From: Hypomesus transpacificus
Taxonomy: Eukaryota; Chordata; Actinopteri; Osmeriformes; Osmeridae
Direction of reading: 5' to 3'
Length of the DNA stretch: 64,000 nucleotides
Assembly (NCBI RefSeq): GCF_021917145.1
Contig: NC_061066.1
Span: 8,962,185-9,026,184 of the forward strand
The translations under genes were made by a program, and so were the position numbers. Of this stretch, positions 1 to 9,825 are shown piece after piece (positions within the stretch are counted from its first letter, which is position 1; each line of letters opens with the position of its first letter). The notes below the pieces were generated by a model, which did not search any database, was not told the DNA's origin, and worked only from the letters and a program-made list of their open reading frames with translations.

Positions 1-342
1 CACACATGCACAGACACACACACACACACATGCACAGACACACACACACACACAGACACACACACACACACAGACACACACACACACAGACACACATGCA
101 CAGACACACACACACACACATGCACAGACACACACACACACACAGACACACACACACACACACACGCACAGACACACACACACACGCACAGACACACACA
201 CACACACACATGCACAGACACACACACACACACACGCACAGACACACACACACACACGCACAGACACACACACACACATGCACAGACACACACACACACA
301 TGCACAGACACACACACACACACATGCACAGACACACACAAT
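1..342. repeat. CA-rich compound microsatellite/minisatellite
   Basis: An array of CA dinucleotides broken regularly by CAGACA and ATGCACAGACA interruptions, giving a loose higher-order period of about 16-32 bp. It lies in the fbh1 intron downstream of the last exon seen (409-505). The open frames through it (His-Thr repeats) are artefacts of the repeat. Confidence 0.95.
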
Positions 343-408
343 CAAAAGAGGTAATCAGGTGTAGCATTCCAGTGCCGCTGTCAGGAACAGTGTTCCCTGG
401 TGACTCAC

Positions 409-2200
409 CTTCCTGCTGCCCTCCCACTAGGACCTTGCTGACGTGCTTACACACCTGCAAGATGCTGGCGCCAACATAAGCAATCTCAGCTCCAAACCGA
501 AAGCTCTGCAGGAACAATGAGCCATGTCACAATCACTGGACTGTTAGTAGAGGTGTGTGTGTACCTGTGTGAGGTAGAACAGGTGTGTGTACCTGTGTGA
601 GGTAGTACAGGTGTGTGTGTGTGTGTGTGTGTACCTGTGTGAGGTAGGACAGGTGTGTGTACCTGTGTGAGGTAGTACAGGTGTGTGTGTGTACCTGTGT
701 GAGGTAGTACAGGTGTGTGTACCTGTGTGAGGTAGTACAGGTGTGTGTACCTGTGTGAGGTGGTACAGGTGTGTGTGTACCTGTGTGAGGTAGTACAGGT
801 GTGTGTGTACCTGTGTGAGGTAGTACAGGTGTGTGTACCTGTGTGAGGTAGTACAGGTGTGTGTACCTGTGTGAGGTAGTACAGGTGTGTGTGTACCTGT
901 GTGAGGTAGTACAGGTGTGTGTGCTGGACGTGTTCCAGGGCGTTAACAGCTCCTCTGAAGGTGTAGATCTGCTGGTGAGGGTCTCCTACCAACACCTTCC
1001 CACAGCGCTGAGGCAGCATGATGTCCATGATAGCTAACAGACACACAAACAGACTAGTACCTGGGGTACAAGGGCATTGTGGGTAGTGTAGTCTTGTATC
1101 TGATGCACAGGAGTGAATAATGGTCTTATAGCACAGTGTAATCTTGGTAGGGGAAGAACAGGGGCATTGTGGGTAGTGTAGTCTTGTACCTGGAGTGCAG
1201 TCCTGCGCCTCGTCTATGAGGATGACGTCATATTTGTCCAGACACGGTTGGCTGAGCTGCCAAAGCTTCAGATACCCTGGAGATAGATGGACCAATCAGA
1301 CTGCTGCCCTTCAAACGCATCCTTATCTCCAACTTAAACATGAAGACTCACTCACCATCATGGGTCATGTGGTGTTTTTCGTTGCCACCGTTTAGATCTA
1401 CCATTTTGTCCCAGATATTTTGAGCGTCCCTTACATACATCTGCAGAAGCACATCCACATTCATTCGACACTTTCTGCAACACACATCACAGTTCAAACT
1501 GAACCCGTCTGGCCTATAAACCCAGGCTCAATGTTGCTCTTTGACGGTGAGATGGAGGCTCTGAGATGAAGGTGCCATCTTGCTGACTCCTACACACCAT
1601 TTTGGCCTCGTGGTCGATCTCCTGCTCCTGGCCCTGGTTGTTCTTGAACTTCCAGGGCACGTGCTCAGGGGTGACGTGTGTGTCGGTCGAGGCCATGTAG
1701 GAGCTGAGTGTGAGGGTCACCACCTTGGCGTTGATGAACCCCCCGCGACCTTTAGGCAGCCACCAGGCCACAGAGAAGGGCCTGAGGTTGGGGCAAAGCT
1801 GCTTTCTCACCTGGTACCTGGGAGAGGAGAGACGACAATGACTCACTGGCTGCCTTGCTGTCTGTCTGATGGTGAGACTTGATGTGTGTCTGTGTCTGTC
1901 TGTCTATATGTCTGTCTGTCTGTCTGACCTGCTGTCTGTCTGATGGTGAGACTTGATGTGTGTCTGTGTCTGTCTGTCTGTCTGTCTATATGTCTGTCTG
2001 TCTGACCTGCTGTCTGTCTGATGGTGAGACTTGATGTGTGTCTGTGTCTGTCTGTCTATATGTCTGTCTGTCTGACCTGCTGTCTGTCTGATGGTGAGAC
2101 TTGATGTGTGTCTGTGTCTGTCTGTCTATATGTCTGTCTGTCTGACCTGCTGTCTGTCTGATGGTGAGACTTGATGTGTGTCTGTGTCTGTCTGTCTATA

Positions 2201-2234
<34 letters not shown>

Positions 2235-2909
2235 ACCTGCTGACTGTCTGAATAGCAACTGACGGACATGAGGACTGGCATGCTGCCTGACTAAAAATGA
2301 ACCTTGATCACTGTAATTGACAATGAAAACTTATTAAAGGAAACTGTAATTACTTGATTACACAAGAGATGATAAACTGCCACGAGTCAAGTATTTGCAT
2401 TGGAATGGGAATCCAATACTTTAAAGTGTATTTTACACTGGCAGATAAGAGTTGAACTGACTTTATGCCAACTGCTCCAAAGGCCATGGAGTGGACTGTC
2501 TTACAGTCCACGTTGCTGGGGAAACAGCGCCGTGCCTGTGTGGCCACCGACTTGTTGAAGGCCACATACAGGAAGCGAAGGAGAGGTCTCTGCTGGGTGT
2601 AGTGGACAAGCGTGGTGGTCTTCCCTGTGCCTGGAACACACACACACACTTAGTGCGTTGTTTTTCTATCCTAATGGGCCCCGACAATTCAGCTAAATTC
2701 CAAATGGTGTGTTATCTCTAACCACTATCCCTTAATATAAACCTAATTTGAACCCTAACTTATACAACGTAAATAGCCCCTGAGAAAAGCATTTGAAGTC
2801 TTTCCATGTTTCACTACATTACATAAGGACAGTTAAACAAGACCACACACAAACTTTTCATCTTCCTCAGCCACCCTCTTCCCTACCCACCCCCCTCCCC
2901 CATCCCCCC

Positions 2910-2941
<32 letters not shown>

Positions 2942-3970
2942 ATTAAATCTCCAGCACACAAACCACTCCTGTCCTGCATGTTTAAGATGTTTCCCTGCTC
3001 CAACACACCTCATTCAAATAAATGGGTCGAACACACATTTGAATCAGGTGTGTTGGAGTCAACAAACATCTAAAACACGCAGGACAGGAGTTCACTGAGG
3101 ACAGGGTTAAGAACCACTGTTTTAAACTGACAATTTCAGGAGAGAGCACCCTCTGGTGACAGCAGGAGATGGATCTGATCAATTTTTGCGCAGATGAACA
3201 AACCAAATAATCCAAACACCCGTCTATTGAACTATCCATGTAGATGAACATGTAGAGTTTACGTCATCACTCGGGCTGAACTGAGGCCGGGGCTCACCTG
3301 CGAAGGCCACGATCTTGACGACGTGGTGAGCCTGGATGTCGTGATTCAGGACCTGCTGCTGCTCCTGGGTCACCTGGACCGGAGCTCTCCTGACAAGACA
3401 GGCACGAAGAGATCAACACAGTCATGCGTTAACCAGATGAAACAATGTCACACAAGGTCTGTGCGGAGACAGAGACAGAGACAGAGAGAGAGAGAGAGCG
3501 CCTGAGAGTCAAAACAAAGCAGTTTTCCCCGACTGTGAGGACCAGTAGAGAAAAGGCCGTTGGCTCTAATGAGAAAAGTGGCCTCACCCAGTCTGACGGC
3601 TGCTGATCCTGGGCGGAGCGTTCTGCATCAGATGAAGCACATAGTAGATATTGTAGTACCGTCTGGAGGTGGAGATAGAGGGAGGGGAAAGAAAGATGAA
3701 AGGAGGAACAAAGAAAAGAGATGATAAACCGTTTCACCGTCCTCTTCTGCGGTCTTTCCAGTTCTGCTCCTCCTCCTCTACCTGTTACTGATGTTTATCT
3801 TTCCGTTCGTCATGGCGAGCAGCACGGTTGCCATGGCGCTGAGGTACTCCGAAATGTCGCTAAGCGACGGCAAGCAGGTCTTCAGACGAGCCACCAGGTC
3901 CAGAACGTCCCCGACGTTGGGACACAAGACCAGGATCAGGGCCATGGCTGCCCATGGGTTAGGACCCTTC

Positions 3971-4007
<37 letters not shown>

Positions 4008-5856
4008 CCCTTACTATATAGACACTATAGACACTGCAAAAGGTGTGTAAGTGTGTATGTGTGTGGTACCTACCCCCTCGATGCCTAGTATATCAGGGAT
4101 CCTGTGTTTGAGACAGGCCTCTGCCTGAGGAAAGAGATGATGCTTCCTCACACTGTGTAACACTGCCTCAGGCTTCACCCGCTGGGTTGGCTTGTACTCC
4201 GCCATGAACCTGGAACACACACACACACACACACACAGGGTAGATGAGCGCATGAGCCTGAAAGCAACGTTTAGTTGTCTACATCCACCACAGGAGCCAC
4301 CGGCGAAGCCTCACTTGATCATGTTGATGACACTCAGGGGCGTCTCCTTGACGATGTTCTGTCTCCTCAGCAGGAGGCAGATCTCCTTCACGGCCTCCTT
4401 CTCTCTCATCTGGTAGCGGAAATACAGCTTCTTCCAGGGAACAAACTAGCCACGAGACACAGAGCGACACCGAGTCAGTTAAACACACACAGAGACGAGC
4501 AGCCTTCACTAGTCCCACAAGAGGTACTAGTCCCACAATCCCACAACTTTGCTCTTTGCTTTCATTTCATTTTTTTTTTATGTATCGTTCTGTATCGGTA
4601 TCGTTGTTTCTCACTTTTCTCTAGAAAACTATCAGTCCAACTCACCACCTCCTCATGCCCCATCGCTTCCTCCATCCTTTACCCCTCTTCCTCCGCCTCC
4701 CACCCCTTCTCCTCCCACGGCCCCTTCCTCCTCCATCCCCCCCCTCCCAGCTCCAGGCGCTCACCAGTGCCTGAGTGACGATGTCCCTCCAGCGGCGACA
4801 CACCAGGCTGACGTGACGGTACAGGTCCTGGGCAGAGAGGAGGCTGAACACCAGCCTGAGCAGCTCCTCTGGAAGGTCCTCCACGTGGCCCTGTGGCTGC
4901 ACCAGCCTGGTGCTGGTCCCCAGCAGCCCGTAGTGAGCATCAGGAAGGGCCTCCACTCCCTCCTCCTCCACCCGGGCTAGGTCCTCCACTCCCTCCTCCT
5001 CCACCCGGGCTAGGGCCTCCACTCCCTCCTCCTCCACCCGGGCTAGGTCCTCCCCTGATGCTTTGGCTGTTGTGCCACACTCAAATTCGTCATCATCCCC
5101 AAACATAGCCTCCGTCATCCCTTCCAGATAGTTCACCACCTCCTCCTCCTCCTCCTCCTCCATGGGAGTGGCGAATATTTCTGCTAGCTCCTCCTTTGTG
5201 GGTGTGGAAAATTCATCCACAGGCTCCTCCTTTATGGGCGTGGCTGCCGCCTCTCGCAACGTCGGGCCTCTTGTGAACGGGAGAGCTCTGCTGAGTCTGT
5301 CTGCGGTTGAGGACGAGCTTGGCTGGGCTGTTTTCTGAGGGCTGACCTTAACGACCCCTGTCACTGGGAAGAACTGGGTGATGCCTCTCTGGTACTTGTC
5401 AGTATCTCCATCTGGAGGGAGAAGGAAAAGAGGGGTGAAAAGGAAAATGACATAAAACACGTTACAGGAATACTGGCAATATGTTGTCAATCTGCCACCT
5501 GGATCTTGCACGTTACACAAATGACGTATCTAAAACTAAGGCTGATTACCGAGTTTTTTTCTCTTTGTGGGTGTTCGGGGATACTTTGCAGGCGACCTGG
5601 GGTAGAGTCCCCGGTTGGGGTCGGAATTGCTGCGGTCAAATGCATGGGGTTGGGTGAGGGCTTCGGTACCCTCTGGTGTCATACCGAGTTCGACACATTC
5701 CTCTGCATCCAAATGTCTCCGCTTTGCCTTCCCTGCAACAGCAAGAGAACGGCTAGACTGCATCAGTTGACTTGGTTACAGGACCCTAAAAAGTTAGGCT
5801 TTCTTGCGCACAATTATTTCTTGTGCACACCCCCTACCTTTAACGGCTGACTCCAT
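409..5856 (-). CDS. fbh1: F-box DNA helicase 1 (FBH1/FBXO18), 5' 14 coding exons, 3' end outside window
   Basis: UvrD-family 3'-5' DNA helicase and SCF ubiquitin-ligase subunit that restrains RAD51 at stalled forks (family knowledge). Coding exons in transcript order: 5838-5856, 5550-5732, 4765-5411, 4315-4445, 4074-4209, 3782-3966, 3588-3662, 3298-3389, 2462-2630, 1598-1817, 1356-1440, 1190-1276, 897-1033 and 409-505. All have GT-AG borders and compatible phases, giving 754 codons. The F-box starts [13 protein letters not shown] near residue 247. Walker A is AGTGKTTT near 489, Walker B is DEAQD near 669, then [13 protein letters not shown] and, across the last junction, YLTQ/SFRFG. The start ATG (MESAVK...) is a short first exon followed by the conserved DPNRGLYP segment. 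Residues about 70-240 are acidic and low complexity, with a coding tandem repeat. The C-terminal helicase motifs must lie left of position 1. The gene is tandem with nudt5. Confidence 0.95.
550..920 (-). repeat. Minisatellite made of the fbh1 exon-13 end plus its splice donor (12 copies)
   Basis: Twelve copies of a 28-42 bp unit. In transcript sense each copy carries CCTGTACTACCTCACACAG followed by GTACAC, the last bases of coding exon 13 and its 5' splice site. Plus-strand donor positions (AC of the reverse-complemented GT) are 563, 591, 633, 661, 693, 721, 749, 779, 809, 837, 865 and 895. The one at 895-896 ends the exon at the position expected from homologs (YLTQ/SFRFG). The stretch stays open on the minus strand, so downstream donors would not meet an immediate stop. 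Confidence 0.9.
1858..2236. repeat. Minisatellite, five copies of a 68-81 bp unit with CTGT tracts
   Basis: Repeated block containing GATGGTGAGACTTGATG followed by (TGTC)n tracts. Copies start near 1859, 1940, 2019, 2090 and 2160. It lies in the fbh1 intron between coding exons 9 and 10, beginning about 40 bp from the exon-10 acceptor. The rest of this intron (2237-2461) is unique AT-rich sequence with no visible signal. Confidence 0.85.
2631..3297. other. fbh1 intron 8 with poly-C/CA tract
   Basis: Unique intronic sequence interrupted by a long C run followed by CA repeats (about 2888-2940). The block at 2955-3075 contains two near-identical inverted segments: CTCCTGTCCTGCATGTTTAAGATGTT and, facing it, AACATCTAAAACACGCAGGACAGGAG. 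These arms could fold as a hairpin of roughly 120 bp total and may be a small non-autonomous element. No coding exon is seen. Confidence 0.5.
4950..5051 (-). repeat. Coding 33-bp tandem repeat in fbh1 exon 3
   Basis: Three copies with exact 33-bp spacing (starts 4950, 4983, 5016 on the plus strand) encode an 11-residue unit, [11 protein letters not shown] or [11 protein letters not shown], in the acidic linker before the F-box. Because the period is a multiple of three, copy-number change would keep the frame. A separate GAG run (5137-5162) encodes a short Glu tract in the same exon. Confidence 0.9.
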
Positions 5857-6200
5857 GGTGAATGATTGTTAGATGTCTAGTATTTAAGGGACGTCATTTG
5901 TTTAATTACCTTAGGACATGGAAATACAAACATAATAAACTGCAGTTAGCTGGACAGTTTTGCCATGCCTCACTCGATGCATACGGCTTTAGGTTACTTC
6001 TGACAGTACTCACCCTGTCACGTCTTCGACTTTAACAGGCAAGTTTGTTTTTTGTCTAAACGTGTATGTTTACAACTTCTCTAGCTCGCTGCTTCCTGTC
6101 TAGCATTTTCCGCAGACTAAAAAAACATTACCGCCACCTTCTGCTACGGAGTGTTGACGACACTAAATCGCTTCACGGAGGTTTTTAATGACTACTCTCC
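5857..6200 (-). promoter_or_regulatory. Presumed fbh1 promoter and 5' untranslated region
   Basis: Interval upstream of the fbh1 start codon, before the nudt5 3' end. It holds a TGACGT-like CRE half site (GGGACGTCATTTG near 5888) and a second CACGTC element near 6017. No TATA box is evident. The assignment rests on position only. Confidence 0.4.
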
Positions 6201-6410
6201 TAGTTATTCAAGCAGAATGAAACTAATATGGTTTAATCACACCCTGTGTAAAATACAGTAAAAGAAAAGTACAAATAATAAAGACATTTATTATTGTCAA
6301 TTAAACCACTTGTAAAAATGTAAGTTTATTTTCAAATGTAAGCATTATTTTCATTTCAGTACTGGTCACTTGGTCTACCACCGTAAACATCAGACGTTTT
6401 TTGTTACATT

Positions 6411-6416
6411 TTTATT
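6411..6416 (-). terminator. Candidate nudt5 polyadenylation signal AATAAA
   Basis: TTTATT on the plus strand reads AATAAA on the minus strand, 325 bp past the nudt5 stop codon. A second copy lies at 6287-6292. Either could define the 3' end. The interval 6417-6740 is then 3' untranslated sequence. Confidence 0.45.
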
Positions 6417-6740
6417 AGGTTAAGATCACTACCAAGGCACTTACTTCAGAACAGTACCATTTTTGCTTTTAGGTGAAGTTTAGTCTGTCCAGCAACGGTT
6501 TAGTGGAAAACTGGAACGTTTCCATAACTACTACCAATATCAAAAGGTGCAACTACAGGTGAATGCAGGTCCTTGACAAGATGCAGGGTAATACATTTTG
6601 TACCAGGATCTTTCTGGACTGTTACACCACTATTTGGCTTCCTTCTCTGGTTGCATAGACAGCCCAACACAATCACCCCTCCATATCTCCATATCTCCTC
6701 TCTCCTAGGCTCTCCTTTTCCCCCACCTTTCTCTGCTCTC

Positions 6741-7956
6741 TCACTGTTTGAGCACAGGGAGTTCATTGGGCTTGAAGAAAGCCTGAGCCATGCCCATGCC
6801 AAAGATGTAAACTTTAGAGTCCACCACAATCTTTTCTTTCTTCATCAACTCTGCAAAAGAGAAAGAAACAACGCCTGTGTTTGCATTTGGTATTATCAGT
6901 TTAGATGCGTTAACGCCGTTAATAACGCGTTAAACTGACAGCACTAGTTTAGATATGTTGGTCATTCCTGGTACAGTAATGGTACATTCCTGGTTTAGCT
7001 GTCATAGAGGAAACATTGCAATTAAAATGATAAACACATTGGATGTATCATTGTGTCTGTGAGGAAGGTTATTACCATTGACTTTCCTCTGGAATTCATC
7101 AAGGGGAAGGAGGATAACGTCAACAAACTCTGGAAGTAGAAAATAATAAAAACATTGTTACATTACAAAAGTAGACAGCTCGAGAAAAACAGCTTGATAT
7201 TGTTATTTATTACTAACTCTATTATTAGTGTGTGTGTGTATGTGTGTGAAATAAAATAACATTACCTCCTTCTCCTGCAAAATGAAATAAAAGTACAGAA
7301 TTAATTTAGATGTCAAGAATGTTAAACTGTTATTAAATGTAACACAAATCAAGCAACATAAAAACAAAGTAAATAAAAACATCAAGCGGATATTAAATGT
7401 TGTTAAATGTTTGTAGGGCAGATGAGAACATGTACAGTATCCAAACATTTCAGCCTTAGAACTACATTTAGTCATTTAGCAGACGCTCTTATCCAGAGCG
7501 ACTTGCAGTAAGTACAGGGACATTCTCCCCGAGGCAAGTAGGGTAGAGTGCCCTGCCCAAGGACACAACGTATAGGCACGAACCGGCAACCTTCTGATTA
7601 ATAGTCCGACTCCCTAACAGCTCAGCCATCTGACCCCCAGAACTAATTTATCATCATCAAGCCCCAGGCTTACCCAGTTGCTGAGAGGGTTGGATGTTCT
7701 CTGGATCATCTCCATTGATGTTTACCATGATTATCTGTGTGGTGCAGTTAGATAGACCAGGGTCCAAACATGTCACTGAGGGGGAGGAGGGGTGTTTAGA
7801 AGGCAGTGAAACATGCATGATCTAAACCTGTGTGATGGATTGGCTAACTTGAAACCAGACATGGGTCAAAACACAATTTGAAATCAATCCATTTTATTTC
7901 TTTACTGTGCTAGATTGTGTTTGTGTGTCACTACTCACCCAAGTAAATGGTTGGCC

Positions 7957-7995
<39 letters not shown>

Positions 7996-9043
7996 TAAGG
8001 ACCCACCTGGGGTGACCCCCACCACCTCCCCTTTGTAACCAGTCTCCTCCTTCAGCTCCCTCAGTGCAGCATCCTCCGCACTCTCACCTTCATCAATCAG
8101 ACCTGAAGACATCGAAACGGTCATTTGTTTAACGTCACACAATCAATTACAGTCATTTGCGGATATCAGACCGTACACGCATGGCATCTGAAGACTGATA
8201 AATTCCACAGTTAAATGTTAGCCGTTTCAGTTTCTGCTACTACTCCATGAGCTTGGGCCAACTGTCATGCAGGCTGTTGGTCTGGATCTAACCTGCAGGG
8301 AACTCCAGGGTGTAGCATCCCATAGGTGGGCGGAACTGCTTCACCATGACAACAGAGTCTTTGTGCAAGGTCCTTTTCAGGAGGGCGATTACCCCCACAC
8401 CTGGGAAGGTACAAAAAAGAGATGTTTGCTTATAAGATCCCCACAAAACCACACACACACACATTACACGTATACAGCACACACACACACATTACACATA
8501 TACAGCACACACACACATTACACATATACAGCACACACATTACACATATACAGCACACACACACATTACACATATACAGCACACACACACATTACACATA
8601 TACAGCACACACATTACACATATACAGCACACACATTACACATATACAGCACACACACACATTACACATATACAGCACACACACACACACCATCTGCCTC
8701 TGTGTTGGATTGTCTGGTGGTCCTTTTGGCTGTCTCCCAAATTCTGTTGAAAGACAAAATGGAGAGAGCTTACAGTAACTGTAGCTGGCACAACACCAAC
8801 CCACAGATGAATTGGTTCTGTAAAATACAATATACCTTGTGTTTCCGGCGGGGTCAACATAAGTGGTTTTCTCAAGCATCACCCACTTTCCAGATGCAAG
8901 TAGCTAGATGGATGAAGTAGTTTCAAGTTGAGTTAAACCCATTACACGTACTACCTGACAATGAAACCTCACGACAGATGTATTACCTCCTCCTTTACAA
9001 TGTGAGGAGTGGTTGTAGCTTTAGAATCTGTGTTGCTGCTCAT
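6741..9043 (-). CDS. nudt5: ADP-sugar pyrophosphatase NUDT5 (Nudix hydrolase)
   Basis: Hydrolyses ADP-ribose and related nucleotide sugars, and can make ATP from ADP-ribose in nuclei (family knowledge). Coding exons: 8987-9043, 8836-8903, 8691-8743, 8293-8400, 8007-8102, 7674-7775, 7266-7274, 7076-7129 and 6741-6850, totalling 657 nt and 218 residues, one fewer than human. The Nudix box is intact, split over exons 4-5: [23 protein letters not shown] matches GX5EX7[17 protein letters not shown] and the EFPAG lead-in are conserved. The start MSSNTDSK precedes [17 protein letters not shown], matching the family N terminus. Exon 7 is a 9-nt microexon needed to form QLGEGEFVDV. The gene is head to head with cdc123. 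Confidence 0.96.
7266..7274 (-). other. nudt5: 9-nt microexon of nudt5
   Basis: In transcript sense TTTTGCAG precedes GAGAAGGAG, which is followed by GTAATG. Exon 6 ends in phase 1 (CTG G) and exon 8 starts AG TTT. Inserting these nine bases gives L-G-E-G-E-F-V, matching the family sequence GDGEFVEV. Skipping them would leave the frame intact but delete three residues. Reading on from exon 6 meets an intronic stop. Confidence 0.85.
7463..7637 (-). mobile_element. tRNA-derived SINE copy 1 (in nudt5 intron)
   Basis: On the plus strand it begins CATTTAGTCATTTAGCAGACGCTC and ends CTCAGCCATCTGA. Read on the minus strand it has a tRNA-like head (a degraded TGGCTGAGC box A and GGTTCG box B) and a conserved tail ending TCTGCTAAATGACTAAATG. 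Four sizeable copies of the same family occur in the window. Confidence 0.8.
7958..7994. repeat. (GT)n microsatellite in nudt5 intron
   Basis: Uninterrupted GT dinucleotides immediately downstream of the exon-5 donor of nudt5. They make up much of the start of that intron. Confidence 0.9.
8452..8690. repeat. Minisatellite of ATTACACATATACAGC + (AC)n units, about ten copies
   Basis: Units of 20-26 bp, each ACACATTACACATATACAGC with a variable AC stretch. It fills most of nudt5 intron 3 and directly abuts the exon-3 splice donor (exon end 8691), so the GTGTGTG donor is itself the end of the array. Confidence 0.9.
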
Positions 9044-9502
9044 CTTTCCTGTTTGGAATCTGTCGACAGGAAATAGATTTGTTAACTAGATTTGTTAACT
9101 AGATTTGTTAACTAGTTAATTGAATTAAATAGTCATCATACTGGTAAGGCCTAGTTGGATCAAATAAATAATTTGCTACAGCTATTACAAAAATGGTTGA
9201 TTAAATACATGTTTGTCATTTTAATGCTATGTGCTAACTATGTTAATTTCAAAAAATTTGCTGATCCGCTTACAAATTATTTCATGTAACTGACTTGAAA
9301 TGTTCCTTGAGTGCTGGCTGACTAGCTTGTTAGCTAGCCATCTAGGCTAGCTGTACATATTTATAAATATGTCAGACAAACTGTCACTTTCCGAAACATA
9401 TTTTCTACAGAATCGTGGAGGGATAGGCTACCGTATAAATACAAGACGCTGCAGATAATCATAATAAGGCTAACACATTAACTGTTTGGACGACCCACTC
9501 AC

Positions 9503-9527
9503 GTAAAAGTCCAGAGGTCCAGTGCTT
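9503..9527 (-). other. nudt5: Untranslated first exon of nudt5 (3' boundary)
   Basis: In transcript sense GACTTTTAC is followed by GTGAGTGGG, a near-consensus donor, about 460 bp upstream of the coding ATG exon. The coding exon has an acceptor (CCAAACAG) 4 bp before its ATG. A TATA-like box lies about 25-30 bp upstream of the probable start. The 5' end given is an estimate. Confidence 0.55.
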
Positions 9528-9548
9528 TCGCTGTGTCACAAATCAGCG

Positions 9549-9557
9549 CTTTTTATA
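9549..9557 (-). promoter_or_regulatory. TATA-like box TATAAAAAG for nudt5
   Basis: The reverse complement of 9549-9557 is TATAAAAAG, preceded by GGTCAA. It sits at the right distance upstream of the untranslated exon ending at 9503. The interval 9528-9825 between this and the cdc123 ATG is the shared bidirectional promoter; no TATA is seen on the cdc123 side. Confidence 0.5.
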
Positions 9558-9825
9558 TTGACCACGCCTACGTGTGTCCCACAAAAATACCTCCCCATCG
9601 CAGAACTTGAAATGGTATCCTTCACAGAAATAGAAAAGGATAATTTCCCATTCCATCAAAAAAAGTATGCTTTATACTTTTACATATATTCAGACAGAAA
9701 TATCGCAAGTACTTTTAAATTCGATTCGCTGGAGAAGTGAATGATACATCAAATAGGACGTATTTATTAGTTCTTTACGGAAAGTATAGATGGACACACT
9801 TAACTTCCGGTACAGGAATCGCAGC

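Noticed and set aside
486-1295. 269-codon minus-strand frame containing DEAQDCTP and [13 protein letters not shown]
   Set aside because: A read-through of fbh1 exons 12 and 13, their intron and the donor repeat. The real gene is spliced.
8007-8142. 82-codon minus-strand frame starting MCDVKQMTV before the Nudix box
   Set aside because: Its first part is intron. The real nudt5 exon 5 begins at 8102 after TTCAG and is preceded by exon 4 with KQFRPPMG.
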